DNA from: Mucilaginibacter arboris
Lineage (GTDB): Bacteria > Bacteroidota > Bacteroidia > Sphingobacteriales > Sphingobacteriaceae
NCBI RefSeq assembly: GCF_009754915.1
Contig: NZ_WPIK01000002.1
Location: 1 to 64,000 of the forward strand
DNA: 64,000 nucleotides
Direction of reading: 5' to 3'
The translations under genes and the position numbers were made by a program. A model generated the notes under the pieces. The model had not been told where the DNA came from. It worked only from the letters and a program-made list of their open reading frames with translations, and did not search any database. Numbering within the stretch: position 1 is the first letter of the stretch; every line of letters begins with the position of its first letter. Positions 17,542 to 27,317 of this stretch are shown here, piece by piece.

Positions 17542-19077
17542 ATGGCTGGAGGTAAGGAAACGACAAGGCAGCGGATGATCAATATCATGTATTTGGTATT
17601 GCTTGCCATGCTAGCCTTGAATGTCTCGGACACAATTTTAAATGCATTTAAAAATATAAACGACAGTTTAAATACTTCTAAAACAAATGTAAACAACAGC
17701 GTTACTCAACTATTTACTTCTTTTGAGAATACAAAATTGAAAGAAGAGCCTGCACGGGCAAAACCAATTTATGATAAAGCGGTACAAGCCAGGGCAGTAG
17801 CAGATGATTTAAATTCTTATATTGATAAACTTAAAGAACATTTTGTTAAGGAAGGCCAAGGTTATAGCGAAGAATCAGGCGACTTGGTTGAAAGGGCAAA
17901 CTTAGATATTTCTCCCGGTTATATGGTTAACCAGGGCGAAGGTTTGAAGCTTAAAAACAAGATCAATGAAACGCGTGAGAAATTAATTTCGCTTGTTGAC
18001 CCGAAAGACCGCCAGGGGTTAACATTTTCATTAGAAGCAAACGATCCTAAAAAAGCAGTGGAAGGAAAACGAAAATGGGAAGAAATTAATTTTGGTGAAG
18101 GTACACCGCTTACTGCTGCCATGACAGTTCTTACCAAAATCCAAACAGATACCAAAAATGCGGAATCTGATGTGGTAAAGAAAATTTTTGGAAAAATGGA
18201 CCAGGCTGTTGTTAACTTAGATCAGTTTTCTGCAGTTGCAGTGGCGCCAAGCAGTTATGTAGTAGCAGGGCAACCTTATACAGCAGAAGTGTTTTTAACA
18301 GCTTCAGATTCTAAATCAAATCCGGATATAGCAGTTAACGGAGCTAAATTAGCAACCCAAAACGGCAGAGGGAAATATACGGTTGGAACAAGCCGTGAAG
18401 GTGTTTTTACCTGGGTGGGCAGCATCAGGGTAAAGCAAAACGATGGTACTATAAAAGAATACAAAACTGCGCCGCAAACTTATCAGGTAGCACGTCCTTC
18501 GGCTGTTGTTTCGCCTGATAAAATGAATGTTTTGTATGTTGGTGTGCCTAACCCTGTTTCGGTTTCTGCACCTGGTATTGCACGGGAAAAACTTCATTTA
18601 AGCATTAGCGGCGGTTCTATCAGCGGTTCTGCCGGAAAGTTTGTTGCTACAGTATCCTCACCCGGTACTACGGCTAAAATTACTGTTTCGGGTGAAACCT
18701 CTCCCGGTAAAACACAGGTTTTGGGCGTGCAAGAGTTTCGCGTAAAAAGGATCCCAGACCCTAAAGCACAATTTGCAGGTAAAAGTAGCGGCACTACTGC
18801 TTCCGGAAATATTAAAGCCCAGGACAAAGTTTTTGCCAAATTAGAAAATTTTGATTTTGATGCTAAATTTAATGTTACACGTTTTTCATTAACGATTATT
18901 AAACCCCGTCAGGATGCCATTACCATTTCTGGTTCAGGAAGTGAACTTTCTGGTCCGATGCGTGCTGCACTGGCTACTATTACGCCTGGATCCCGCGTAG
19001 TATTTGATAATATTATTGCTGTCGGGCCAGATGGTACCCAGCGTGGTTTAGATCCAATTGTACTTCTTGCTAATTAA
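17542..19077 (+). CDS. gldM: GldM, T9SS motor shaft subunit
   Basis: A 511-residue protein with one N-terminal membrane helix (RQRMINIMYLVLLAMLALNVSDTIL) and a long periplasmic part, the usual GldM length. The helix starts after a short basic cytoplasmic end containing ETTRQR. The periplasmic region splits into a helical first domain (to about 220) and three beta-rich domains (PSSYVVAGQPYTAEVFL; VGVPNPVSVSAPGI; the C-terminal KVFAKLENFDFDAKFNVTRF). It spans the periplasm from the GldL motor to the GldK/N ring. It is six bases upstream of gldN. Confidence 0.95.
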   Translation: MAGGKETTRQRMINIMYLVLLAMLALNVSDTILNAFKNINDSLNTSKTNVNNSVTQLFTSFENTKLKEEPARAKPIYDKAVQARAVADDLNSYIDKLKEHFVKEGQGYSEESGDLVERANLDISPGYMVNQGEGLKLKNKINETREKLISLVDPKDRQGLTFSLEANDPKKAVEGKRKWEEINFGEGTPLTAAMTVLTKIQTDTKNAESDVVKKIFGKMDQAVVNLDQFSAVAVAPSSYVVAGQPYTAEVFLTASDSKSNPDIAVNGAKLATQNGRGKYTVGTSREGVFTWVGSIRVKQNDGTIKEYKTAPQTYQVARPSAVVSPDKMNVLYVGVPNPVSVSAPGIAREKLHLSISGGSISGSAGKFVATVSSPGTTAKITVSGETSPGKTQVLGVQEFRVKRIPDPKAQFAGKSSGTTASGNIKAQDKVFAKLENFDFDAKFNVTRFSLTIIKPRQDAITISGSGSELSGPMRAALATITPGSRVVFDNIIAVGPDGTQRGLDPIVLLAN

Positions 19078-19083
19078 AAGGAT

Positions 19084-20046
19084 ATGAAAAGGAACTTGGT
19101 TATTTTAGTTTTATGCTTCATCTGCATGAGCTCCTACGCACAAACGCGTAAAAGGGCCGCTACCAGAAGAACAGCCACCCGCAAAACTACGGCTGCAAAA
19201 CAACCAACATCTGCTAAATCGCAGGCATTAGTTGATACAAGTAATATTAAACCTTTTGTTCGGCCGCAGGATGGTTATTATAAACCACAGGATGGCTATT
19301 ACAAAAAAACCAGTATCCTGAATGCGAAAGTTACGCCTTATCAAACGTTACGCGAAGCTGATGTAGCTTTTGCAAAAAGGGTTTGGCGCGAAATTGATGT
19401 TCGCGAACGGATGAACCAATACTTAGCTTCTCCAAAAGCAAGATTGATCGATATTTTAATGGATGCAATTGCCAAAGGCGAATTGAATGCTTATGATCCT
19501 TCTCCAAGTAAAAATGACCCGAACGGAGATGAGTTTTCTGCATTATTAAAGCCAGCTCAGGCAATGGCTAAAATGGCCGATAGTGTGATGATTGATAAGT
19601 TTGACAAAAACGGTGATAAAATCGGTTCTCAAATGCAAATGGGAGAATTTAATCCGGATAGTGTTGTAAAGTTCAGGATTAAAGAAGATTGGATTTTTGA
19701 TAAACAACGTTCTGTTTTTGAACCGCGAATTATTGGTATCGCTCCAATGATTAAATCTCATGCTGGCGGATTGAATTTAGATTATCAGCCTGCTTTCTGG
19801 ATCTATTTTCCTGAAGCAAGAAATATTTTGGTTACCAAAGAAGCCATGAACCGCCATAATGATGCTACCGGTTTAAGTTTTGATGATATTTTTATGAAGC
19901 GGATTTTCTCCAGTTATATTGTTAAAGAATCTAACGATAAAGACGAGCGGATTAAGGATTACGCTCAGGGAATTGACAAGCTGTACGAATCAGAAAAGAT
20001 TAAAAAAGATCTACTGAATTACGAACAGGATTTGTGGGTGTATTAA
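19084..20046 (+). CDS. gldN: GldN, T9SS ring component
   Basis: A 320-residue periplasmic protein with a signal peptide ending near SSYAQ (about 20), then a basic Thr/Arg/Lys-rich segment (TRKRAATRRTATRKTTAAK) and the GldN domain with VWREIDVRERMNQ, VKFRIKEDWIFDKQRSVFEPRIIGIAP and FWIYFPEARNIL. It partners GldK in the outer-membrane-associated ring. Residues about 61-74 hold a perfect internal tandem duplication, PQDGYYK twice. It is the last gene of gldKLMN and is followed by a terminator at 20078. Confidence 0.95.
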   Translation: MKRNLVILVLCFICMSSYAQTRKRAATRRTATRKTTAAKQPTSAKSQALVDTSNIKPFVRPQDGYYKPQDGYYKKTSILNAKVTPYQTLREADVAFAKRVWREIDVRERMNQYLASPKARLIDILMDAIAKGELNAYDPSPSKNDPNGDEFSALLKPAQAMAKMADSVMIDKFDKNGDKIGSQMQMGEFNPDSVVKFRIKEDWIFDKQRSVFEPRIIGIAPMIKSHAGGLNLDYQPAFWIYFPEARNILVTKEAMNRHNDATGLSFDDIFMKRIFSSYIVKESNDKDERIKDYAQGIDKLYESEKIKKDLLNYEQDLWVY

Positions 20047-20064
20047 ACACTGATTTTTGCCCGA

Positions 20065-20076
20065 TAAAAGAAGCAT
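20065..20076 (+). repeat. Dispersed 12-bp repeat, intergenic copy
   Basis: An exact TAAAAGAAGCAT preceded by TGATTTTTGCCCGA, in the 42-nt gap between convergent gldN and uvrC. Confidence 0.8.
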
Positions 20077-20077
20077 T

Positions 20078-20110
20078 GCCTCGTAAGATTATTCTTGCGG
20101 GGCTTTTTCT
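20078..20110 (+). terminator. Terminator after gldN, overlapping the end of uvrC
   Basis: An 11-bp stem with two G-U pairs (GCCTCGTAAGA with TCTTGCGGGGC, 20078-20103) and a 4-nt loop, followed by TTTTTCTT on the plus strand. The 3' half lies inside the last codons of uvrC, so the uvrC stop sits in the hairpin. Confidence 0.7.
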
Positions 20111-21909
20111 TGTGCAAAAAAATCGTGAATGGCCAGAGCTTGTTTGCTGTTTACTACTTCCATCAGCATTTCCTGTGTCGCTTCGCGTACTCTTTTTACC
20201 GACTTAAAATAGGTAAGCAGTTTAGCTGAAGTGGTTTTACCAATACCCGGAATATTTTCTAACTCGGTAACCAAAGTGCTTTTATTGCGTTTTTTACGGT
20301 GTGCCGTAATACCAAAACGGTGTGCCTCATCTCGCAATTGCTGAATGATTTTTAACGTTTCAGATTTTTTATCCAGATACATCGGGTATTGGTCGCCCGG
20401 ATAATACAGCTCTTCCAAACGTTTTGCAATCCCGATTACAGTTACTTTTTTATCAATATCCAGCTTTTTTAAGCTTTTCATTGCTGATGATAGTTGCCCT
20501 TTTCCACCATCAATAATAATCAGTTGCGGCAATTCCTGCTGCTCGTCCAGCATTCTTCTGTATCTGCGAAAAACTGCTTCTTCCATCGTTGCAAAATCAT
20601 TCGGGCCTTCTACTGTTTTTACGTTGAAAAAACGATAATCTTTTTTAGAAGGTTTGGCATCACGGAAAACTACAATTGCAGAAATTGGGAAAGAACCCTG
20701 AAAGTTGGAGTTATCAAAGCATTCAATATGGCGCGGCAACTGGTTCAGGCGTAAATCCTTCATCATTTGTGTAAGCAGCCGGTCGGTCCTTACTTCCGGG
20801 TTTAACTTTTCGTACTGATCAATTTTTCCACGCTTAAAAAACTGCACATTTTTTTCAGACAAATCGAGCAACTTTTTCTTTTCGCCTAATTTCGGAACAG
20901 TAAAACGAATGGCAGAACCTTCGTCCACATTCATCTCAAAGGGAACAATTACTTCTTTTGATTGACTATTATAACGCGTTCTGAATTCAGAAATAGCAAT
21001 GCTTAACAATTCTTCATCCGTTTCGTCTAATTGTTTTTTCAGTTCGATAGTTTGTGTTTGAATGATCACGCCGTTCATCACTTTCAGAAAGTTAACAAAA
21101 GCATATTTTTCTTCGGAAGCAATGCTGAAAACATCTACATCGGTAATAGAAGAGTTGACTACTGTTGATTTACTCTGGTAATTGTCCAGCAAATCAAACT
21201 TCCGTTTTAATTTATGTGCAGTTTCAAAATCCAGATTAATGGCAGCCTGCTCCATTTGCTCTTTCAGTTTTTTTACAACAGCGCCTGTTTTGCCGTTTAA
21301 AATATCTTTAATCTCCTCAATGTTGTTCTGATAATCATCTTCGGACTGATACTTCTGGCAAGGCCCTTTGCAATTGCCAAGTTGATATTCCAGGCAAACT
21401 TTAAACTTGCCGGCATCAATATTTTGAGGCGTAAGCGCGAGATTGCAGGTGCGGAGCGGGTAAGTTTCTCGGATCAAGTCTAAAATAGTATGCATCATGC
21501 TGATAGAAGCATAAGGGCCAAGATATTTAGAACCATCACGAATAATCCTTCTCGTCCAGAAAATTCGTGGAAAATGCTCGTTTTTAATAACTAACCAAGG
21601 ATATGTTTTATCATCCTTAAGCAGTACGTTATAACGCGGCTGATGCTTTTTAATCAGGCTGTTTTCCAGCAACCAGGCATCAATTTCGGTATCAACAATG
21701 GTAAAAGTAATTTTCCTGATCTTGGAAACCAGCATTCTGGTTTTGCCATTAGTGCTTAGAACGTCTTTGTTAAAGTAAGAACTAACCCGGTTTTTAAGGT
21801 CCTTGGCTTTGCCAATGTATATAATAATGTTCTCCTCATTCCAGTACTGGTACACGCCCGGTTTATGCGGAATTTCCTTTAAGGCTTCTTTATAATCAAA
21901 ACTACTCAT
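20089..21909 (-). CDS. uvrC: UvrABC system protein C
   Basis: A 606-residue excision nuclease subunit, usual length. An N-terminal GIY-YIG domain (about 17-95: PGVYQYWNEENIIIYIGKAK) makes the 3' incision. A UVR motif near 200-235 binds UvrB. The C-terminal RNase H-like endonuclease region (IECFDNSNFQGSFPISAIVVF and LIIIDGGKGQL) makes the 5' incision. A final helix-hairpin-helix region (LENIPGIGKTTSAKLLTYF) binds DNA. It lies downstream of the penicillin-binding protein gene (48-nt gap) on the same strand, though the functions differ. Confidence 0.97.
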   Translation of the reverse strand: MSSFDYKEALKEIPHKPGVYQYWNEENIIIYIGKAKDLKNRVSSYFNKDVLSTNGKTRMLVSKIRKITFTIVDTEIDAWLLENSLIKKHQPRYNVLLKDDKTYPWLVIKNEHFPRIFWTRRIIRDGSKYLGPYASISMMHTILDLIRETYPLRTCNLALTPQNIDAGKFKVCLEYQLGNCKGPCQKYQSEDDYQNNIEEIKDILNGKTGAVVKKLKEQMEQAAINLDFETAHKLKRKFDLLDNYQSKSTVVNSSITDVDVFSIASEEKYAFVNFLKVMNGVIIQTQTIELKKQLDETDEELLSIAISEFRTRYNSQSKEVIVPFEMNVDEGSAIRFTVPKLGEKKKLLDLSEKNVQFFKRGKIDQYEKLNPEVRTDRLLTQMMKDLRLNQLPRHIECFDNSNFQGSFPISAIVVFRDAKPSKKDYRFFNVKTVEGPNDFATMEEAVFRRYRRMLDEQQELPQLIIIDGGKGQLSSAMKSLKKLDIDKKVTVIGIAKRLEELYYPGDQYPMYLDKKSETLKIIQQLRDEAHRFGITAHRKKRNKSTLVTELENIPGIGKTTSAKLLTYFKSVKRVREATQEMLMEVVNSKQALAIHDFFAQEKAPQE

Positions 21910-21923
21910 GCCCGTCTTTGCGC

Positions 21924-21935
21924 TTGCTTCTTTTA
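21924..21935 (-). repeat. Dispersed 12-bp repeat, near-exact intergenic copy
   Basis: TTGCTTCTTTTA (one mismatch in the terminal base), followed by TCGGTATAAAATTAG, in the gap between uvrC and the penicillin-binding protein gene. Confidence 0.7.
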
Positions 21936-21957
21936 TCGGTATAAAATTAGTAAACGC

Positions 21958-24204
21958 TTAAAAGCCTAATTGTTTATCTACTTCTGTTTTTTGCTGCTGC
22001 TGCTGGCTGTAAGCGCCGCAATCCATCGTAATGCTAACACCGTTTTTAGGCGGGTCAAAATCAACATTCTTTTTAATGCCGAGGCTGGAGTTAGCGTAAA
22101 CTTTCTTCATATATAATGCAAAAATCGGAAGTGCTGTATTAGCGCCTTCACCTAATTCTGTTGTTCGGAAATGGATTTGCATATCTTCGCAACCTGTCCA
22201 AACTCCGGTTACCAATTGCGGCGTAATGCCAATAAACCAACCATCGGAATTATTTTGCGTAGTACCGGTTTTGCCACCAATTGGATTGGTTAAACCATAT
22301 TTACTTCTTAAACGCCAACCAGTTCCTTCCTGAATAACCCCTTTTAGCATGTAGGTCATTACGTAAGCAGTTTGTTCGTCCATGGCTACCACAACTTTGG
22401 GTTTACGTTCGTACAGTAAATTGCCGTTTTTATCTTCCACACGTAATAGATAAATTGGTTCCGTCCATGCACCATGATTGGCAAAAACACTGTAAGCACC
22501 TGTCATGTCAAAAACAGAAGCATCAAAAGTTCCTAAAACAATGGATGGATAAGGTTGTAAATTCGGACTGTTAACACCCATTTTTTTGATAAGGTTAACA
22601 ACTGGTACTGCTGTAACCTGGCTCATAACATTAGCTGCAATCCAGTTGTGGGAGATAGCCAAAGCTTTACGCAGGCTTAAAGAACTGTAAACATTATCTT
22701 TTGGAGGTGAATAGGGAGTCCAGGCCTTACCATCCGTAACTATAGTAACAGGTTCTACCGGAAGTTCCATACAAGGCGACATGCCATTTGCTATCGCAAC
22801 CGCATAAGTAAAAGGTTTAGCGGTAGAACCAATCTGCCGAGTTCCCATTTTTACCTGATCGTATTTAAAATGCTCGAAATCATCACCTCCAACCCAGGCT
22901 TTGATATAGCCTGTTGTTGGATCCATAGACATCATCGCATTGCGTAAAATTAATTTGGTATAAACGATAGAGTCAATCGGTTTCATCGTGGTATCAATGC
23001 TTCCTTTCCAGGTAAAAAGGTTCATTCTTTGCGGCGTATTAAAATCCGTTCTGATTTCTTCGTCTGATGCACCGTCCTGTTTCAACATCCGGTAACGGTC
23101 AGAAAGCCGCATACCTTTATCCAGAATAGCTTTAAAATCAGGAATGGATTTCCATAAACTTCTGCCTCTCCAATGCGCGTTAAACTGGTTCTGCAAATCG
23201 CGCATGTATTCTCTTTGCGCTTGCTCTGCGTAATCCTGCATTTGGTAGTTAATAGTAGTATAAACCCTTAAACCATCGCGATCGAGATCATAAGGAGTTC
23301 CATCAGCTTTTGTGATAGATAAATCATTAAACGTTTTCTGGATATCTTTTTTAAGTACAGCCCTAAAATAAGTTGCCAGGCCGTCGTTCTGATCAATCGG
23401 ATTAAAATGCAGTCCCAAGGGCTTTGCTTTTTCTTCTTCGGCCTGGCCTTCACTTAAAAAATTCTCATCCGCCATTCTTTTCAAAACGAAGTTTCTCCGG
23501 TTAATGGCATTGTCCGGATGATTGATCGGCGAATAAATGCCAGGGCCATTTACCATCCCTATCAAAAGCGCTGCCTGATTTGGTGTAAGTTTATCAGGCG
23601 TAACATTAAAATAAGTGCGTGCGGCAGATTTGATACCGAAAGTATTATAAGCGCCAAAATCAACGGTGTTTAAATACATCGTCAGGATTTCTTCCTTCGT
23701 GTAATTACGTTCGATTTTAACAGCAGTAATCCATTCCTGTAGTTTCTGAATGATCCGTTTAAAAGGATTATGCGCACGTTCAGAAAATAAATTGAGCGCT
23801 AACTGCTGGGTTATAGTACTTCCGCCTTGTTTTTTGCCGATGAGATTATAAAAGATAATTGAAAAAACACGACGAAAATCAATCCCGGAATGATCGTAAA
23901 AACGAGTGTCTTCTGTGGCAATAAGTGCATGAACTACATTCGGAGATAATTGATCATAAGTTACGTTAGAGCGGTTCTGAACATAATAAGTGCCTAATGT
24001 TTTTTTATCTTCTGATAAAATTTCACTGGCTAAATTACTTTTTGGATTTTCCAGATCGCGGAAAGAAGGCAGTTTGCCAAATAACTGAAAGGCAACTGCC
24101 GTAAAAAGCAGAACAAAAAAGAAAAATACGCCTGCTACCAGCTTCCAGAAATTGATGTTGTATTGTCGAAAATCTTGTTTTGGTTGTTCCTTCTTAGTTC
24201 TCAT
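21958..24204 (-). CDS. Class A penicillin-binding protein (PBP1-type)
   Basis: A 748-residue bifunctional peptidoglycan synthase: membrane anchor at about 20-42, glycosyltransferase domain (catalytic E98 in ATEDTRFYDHSG; GGSTITQQLALNLF) and transpeptidase domain with the full active-site set S460-TAK463, S518-H-N520 and K645-T-G. It polymerises and cross-links glycan in the periplasm. Its ATG overlaps the stop codon of sprE (TGATG), so translation is probably coupled. A Gln run (QQQQQK) ends the protein. The family call is firm; a PBP1A/1C subtype is not claimed. Confidence 0.95.
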   Translation of the reverse strand: MRTKKEQPKQDFRQYNINFWKLVAGVFFFFVLLFTAVAFQLFGKLPSFRDLENPKSNLASEILSEDKKTLGTYYVQNRSNVTYDQLSPNVVHALIATEDTRFYDHSGIDFRRVFSIIFYNLIGKKQGGSTITQQLALNLFSERAHNPFKRIIQKLQEWITAVKIERNYTKEEILTMYLNTVDFGAYNTFGIKSAARTYFNVTPDKLTPNQAALLIGMVNGPGIYSPINHPDNAINRRNFVLKRMADENFLSEGQAEEEKAKPLGLHFNPIDQNDGLATYFRAVLKKDIQKTFNDLSITKADGTPYDLDRDGLRVYTTINYQMQDYAEQAQREYMRDLQNQFNAHWRGRSLWKSIPDFKAILDKGMRLSDRYRMLKQDGASDEEIRTDFNTPQRMNLFTWKGSIDTTMKPIDSIVYTKLILRNAMMSMDPTTGYIKAWVGGDDFEHFKYDQVKMGTRQIGSTAKPFTYAVAIANGMSPCMELPVEPVTIVTDGKAWTPYSPPKDNVYSSLSLRKALAISHNWIAANVMSQVTAVPVVNLIKKMGVNSPNLQPYPSIVLGTFDASVFDMTGAYSVFANHGAWTEPIYLLRVEDKNGNLLYERKPKVVVAMDEQTAYVMTYMLKGVIQEGTGWRLRSKYGLTNPIGGKTGTTQNNSDGWFIGITPQLVTGVWTGCEDMQIHFRTTELGEGANTALPIFALYMKKVYANSSLGIKKNVDFDPPKNGVSITMDCGAYSQQQQQKTEVDKQLGF

Positions 24205-27005
24205 CAGAGATAATTAGCTTGATAAAACTCAAAATAGCTGTCTAACAATTTTGAGTCGGCTAATTTATCCAGATTTTTCCGGCTGATAATAAAGAAATTA
24301 TATTTCTCTGCCGGAACTTTCATTATTTGTGGCAAAAGCGGTACAATTTTATGCGCATATTCTTTCACTTCACCCAAAGAATAAAAACGGCCGGTATAAA
24401 TTAATTGATTGCTTTGTCCGATTTCCTTCAACTGGTGTTTAATAGGAGCGTCAGGATAATTGGCACGGTTAAACTGGCCAATACCAAAACGCGAAGGCGC
24501 CAGGTTATAAATTCCGTTTACGTTAATTACAAAATAAAGCTCAGTGCTATCTGCAAGCGTAAAAATTTTAGATGCTTCTTTTACCGTACTTTTTTTGGTG
24601 TTTTTAGGAAGAGAAATATTCAGCTTATTGTTTAAACCAACAGGCGCAGTGTTGGCAATAACCAAACTGTTTTTAGGCGCTGATAAAACTGGAGGAGCAG
24701 CAGGCTGAACAGGAGTAGCAACAGGCGCAGGATTTGACGCAACATTTTGCTGCTGCTGAAAACGCTCTTGTGAAAATGGAATATCATTAGGGTCGCTATC
24801 CATCAAAGCAAAAGGCCGGGCCGATATAACTGCTTCGTTTGCAGCAATAAAAAGTAAGTGCTGTTTAACTAATGGCGTAATTAAACGGTCATCCGGGTAT
24901 TGTGCTGCAATTTGCTCTAATTCCTGCTTAAAAGGTTCCAGTTTTTGCTGATGTCCTAATGCAACGGTTTTTAAATAAGCCAATTGTGGTGCTAATTTAT
25001 TTTGCGAATTGATTTTTAAAGCAGAATCTGTTTGGGCGATTACCTGATCGTATTGTCTTTTCCGGTAAAAATCATAAACAGTGTTATAAAAATCATTTTG
25101 CTGTGCATCTTCCGAAAGCATCTTTTTACCATATTCCGGGTCGAGAATAATTCTGGCATACTGCGTTTGCGGATAGTTTTTTAGCAACAGGTTTTTGTAT
25201 TTTTCGGCCTGCGGTTCATTGTGCTCGTCGGTGTACAACCGGTAAAGGCTATAATAAATAACAGGCAAGTTTGGGTTATCCGGAAAGCGGTTCAGCAAAT
25301 ATTCGTAAGTGTTGATTGATTCTTTTTGATCGCCCAAAATATCTTTGTAAAAACCGGCAATATCAGCATAAGCATTAAAAATAATCTGGTTTGACTGCGC
25401 TAACATTGCAGGTGTTAACGGAATACTTCGTACTAACTCCTGCTTGTAATTTCCGGCACCTGGAGTTGCTAACTGCGTTGTTTGTACGTTTTGAACAGCA
25501 TCGGGATCATTAACTGCATTTGGATTGCTGGTTATCGTAGCAACTGTGCGTGTACTGATCCGCCAGTTATCTTCCAGCCTGCGTTTTCCCCAAACCTGAA
25601 GAAAGCTAACTAAACCCTGGTTAACTGCTTCGGGATTGTAAAAATAAAAGGAACTGGAACTTCTGCCTGAACTGTTAATCACATTGCCGCTGTTGATAGT
25701 TGGATTAACGGTAACCGGAGCGGCTTGCTGTTGCAGCACCTGCTGATCTACCAATAAATTGATGCGTGCCGTTCTGTCGGCTTCGTTTAATTTAGCCAAA
25801 GCTTGCAAAGTATCCTGCTGCCTGATTGTTTGATAACGGCTGGCAAGCAACTGTAAGTTATTAGCTTTTTTAAGGATTTGCTGATAGACGGGATAAGCTG
25901 GCGACAGGTTTAACAAAGTGCTGTCGTAATACTTTTTTGCCTGGATATAATCTGTTTTGTATTTAAAGTTGATGTCGGCCAGGCGAAGGTACGAGAGCCC
26001 TTTTTGTTTCTGATTTTTAGTGCTGTTTTTAACCGACAATTTATAGTTAGTAACAGCAAGATCAATTTTTTGCGATGCCAGCGCTGTTTCTCCAATCTGG
26101 AAATAAATCTGATCAACAAAATCAATATTCTTATCGTCTTTTAATAAAGTGCGTAAACGTGTAATACGGTCTGTTGGCTGTCCGTCCTGCTTTTCTTCAA
26201 TCCGTAAACTGTTTAGGGTTGCATTAAAAGCAAGCTCAAAAGAAGCATTGCTGTGTACTACGCGCGAATAAGTTTTGTAAGCATCGGCCGGTTTTTTATT
26301 GGCTTCCTGCAATTGCGCTAAAATGAAAGTCCAGCGGATGCGTTGTTTTTTATCTTTTGCCAGATCAACGGCTTGTACAGCCAGTTTTTCTGCCTGTTCA
26401 TAATTCCCCTGGTCAATGTTAAATTGTAAGTCGGCACCTGTTATATCTTCTGCCGATTCTTTTTTGGCATCAAAAACCTGCCGTGCGGTGTCCAACACTG
26501 CTGATGCTTGTTTTACCTGGTTCAGTTTCATTAAAGAACGTGCTTTCCAGGCCAATGCTGTTCTGCCTAATTCTTTATTTTCAGGGAAAGAGCGTACCAC
26601 GTAATCAAAAAATTCAACTGCATTAAAATAATCACTGCCGAGGTAATTGGCTTGTCCTAATAAAAAATAAGCATCGCCCAAATAATGGCTTTGGTCTTTT
26701 AAACTGATGATAGCGTTTGCCCTTGTTGTAACCGCTTCCAGATCTTTGCTTCCTGCTGCTGTTTTGGCAATGGTATCCTGGTAAACGCTCAAAATTTCAG
26801 AAAAATCATCTACATAAACCTGCGCCATCAATTCTTCTTTTTGCAGGATAATTTGCCGGGCATTAAACAAAATGTTGTAATGGGCAGTCAGGTTTTGCAT
26901 GCTGCGGTTAAAGCCGCTTTCTTTTTCTAACGAGCAGCCTGCAACCACCAATAAAAAAAACAGGGGTAAAAGAAGTATTTTACTAAGACTGAAAGATCGG
27001 ATCAA
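24204..27005 (-). CDS. sprE: SprE/PorW-type T9SS lipoprotein (TPR)
   Basis: A 933-residue lipoprotein with lipobox VAGC (Cys24). The body is TPR-like helical repeats, with a Pro/Gln/Ala-rich linker near 750-790 and a small C-terminal domain (YFVINVNGIYNLAPSRFGIGQFN). This matches SprE of Flavobacterium and PorW of Porphyromonas, outer-membrane lipoproteins needed for type IX secretion. Its stop shares one base with the start of the PBP gene. It contains repeat copies at 24572-24583 (VKEAS) and 26967-26978 (in the signal peptide, ILLLP), and near matches at 26020 and 26237. Confidence 0.8.
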   Translation of the reverse strand: MIRSFSLSKILLLPLFFLLVVAGCSLEKESGFNRSMQNLTAHYNILFNARQIILQKEELMAQVYVDDFSEILSVYQDTIAKTAAGSKDLEAVTTRANAIISLKDQSHYLGDAYFLLGQANYLGSDYFNAVEFFDYVVRSFPENKELGRTALAWKARSLMKLNQVKQASAVLDTARQVFDAKKESAEDITGADLQFNIDQGNYEQAEKLAVQAVDLAKDKKQRIRWTFILAQLQEANKKPADAYKTYSRVVHSNASFELAFNATLNSLRIEEKQDGQPTDRITRLRTLLKDDKNIDFVDQIYFQIGETALASQKIDLAVTNYKLSVKNSTKNQKQKGLSYLRLADINFKYKTDYIQAKKYYDSTLLNLSPAYPVYQQILKKANNLQLLASRYQTIRQQDTLQALAKLNEADRTARINLLVDQQVLQQQAAPVTVNPTINSGNVINSSGRSSSSFYFYNPEAVNQGLVSFLQVWGKRRLEDNWRISTRTVATITSNPNAVNDPDAVQNVQTTQLATPGAGNYKQELVRSIPLTPAMLAQSNQIIFNAYADIAGFYKDILGDQKESINTYEYLLNRFPDNPNLPVIYYSLYRLYTDEHNEPQAEKYKNLLLKNYPQTQYARIILDPEYGKKMLSEDAQQNDFYNTVYDFYRKRQYDQVIAQTDSALKINSQNKLAPQLAYLKTVALGHQQKLEPFKQELEQIAAQYPDDRLITPLVKQHLLFIAANEAVISARPFALMDSDPNDIPFSQERFQQQQNVASNPAPVATPVQPAAPPVLSAPKNSLVIANTAPVGLNNKLNISLPKNTKKSTVKEASKIFTLADSTELYFVINVNGIYNLAPSRFGIGQFNRANYPDAPIKHQLKEIGQSNQLIYTGRFYSLGEVKEYAHKIVPLLPQIMKVPAEKYNFFIISRKNLDKLADSKLLDSYFEFYQANYL

Positions 27006-27092
27006 ACTGGTTTGCTATTAAAATATTATCAGAAGCATTAGTATATAATTAACCAAATGCCAAATTACAAACTAAAATTCATTTTGGTTGCC

Positions 27093-27100
27093 TAATTTTG
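27093..27100 (+). promoter_or_regulatory. -7 box ahead of the ATP synthase genes
   Basis: TAATTTTG matches TAnnTTTG, 31 nt before the first start codon of the operon. No clear TTTG at the right distance upstream. Confidence 0.45.
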
Positions 27101-27131
27101 GATCCACAAAACCTAACGATAAACCAACTCC

Positions 27132-27317
27132 ATGAATAATTATATCAAGTACAGCGGTCTGGGGTTTCAAATGATTATTATTATCGGTGTGTTTTCATTT
27201 GCAGGATATAAAATTGATTCAGCTTTACACCATCAAACGCAATGGGTTACTGCTGTGTTATCTTTAGTTGGCGTATTTGTTTCATTATACATCATCTTAA
27301 AATCTTTAAAAGATTGA
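27132..27317 (+). CDS. AtpZ/AtpI-like small membrane protein
   Basis: A 61-residue protein with two membrane helices (about 10-28 and 36-56), the length and hydrophobic pattern of AtpZ/AtpI family proteins that precede F-type ATP synthase genes. Such proteins assist assembly of the c-ring or supply of Mg2+. It is first in the operon, and the next reading frame overlaps its stop. The call rests on position, size and topology rather than on a strong motif. Confidence 0.65.
   Translation: MNNYIKYSGLGFQMIIIIGVFSFAGYKIDSALHHQTQWVTAVLSLVGVFVSLYIILKSLKD

Noticed and set aside
20949-20960. TTACTTCTTTTG in uvrC, a partial match to the 12-mer
   Set aside because: Two or more mismatches; counted as chance.
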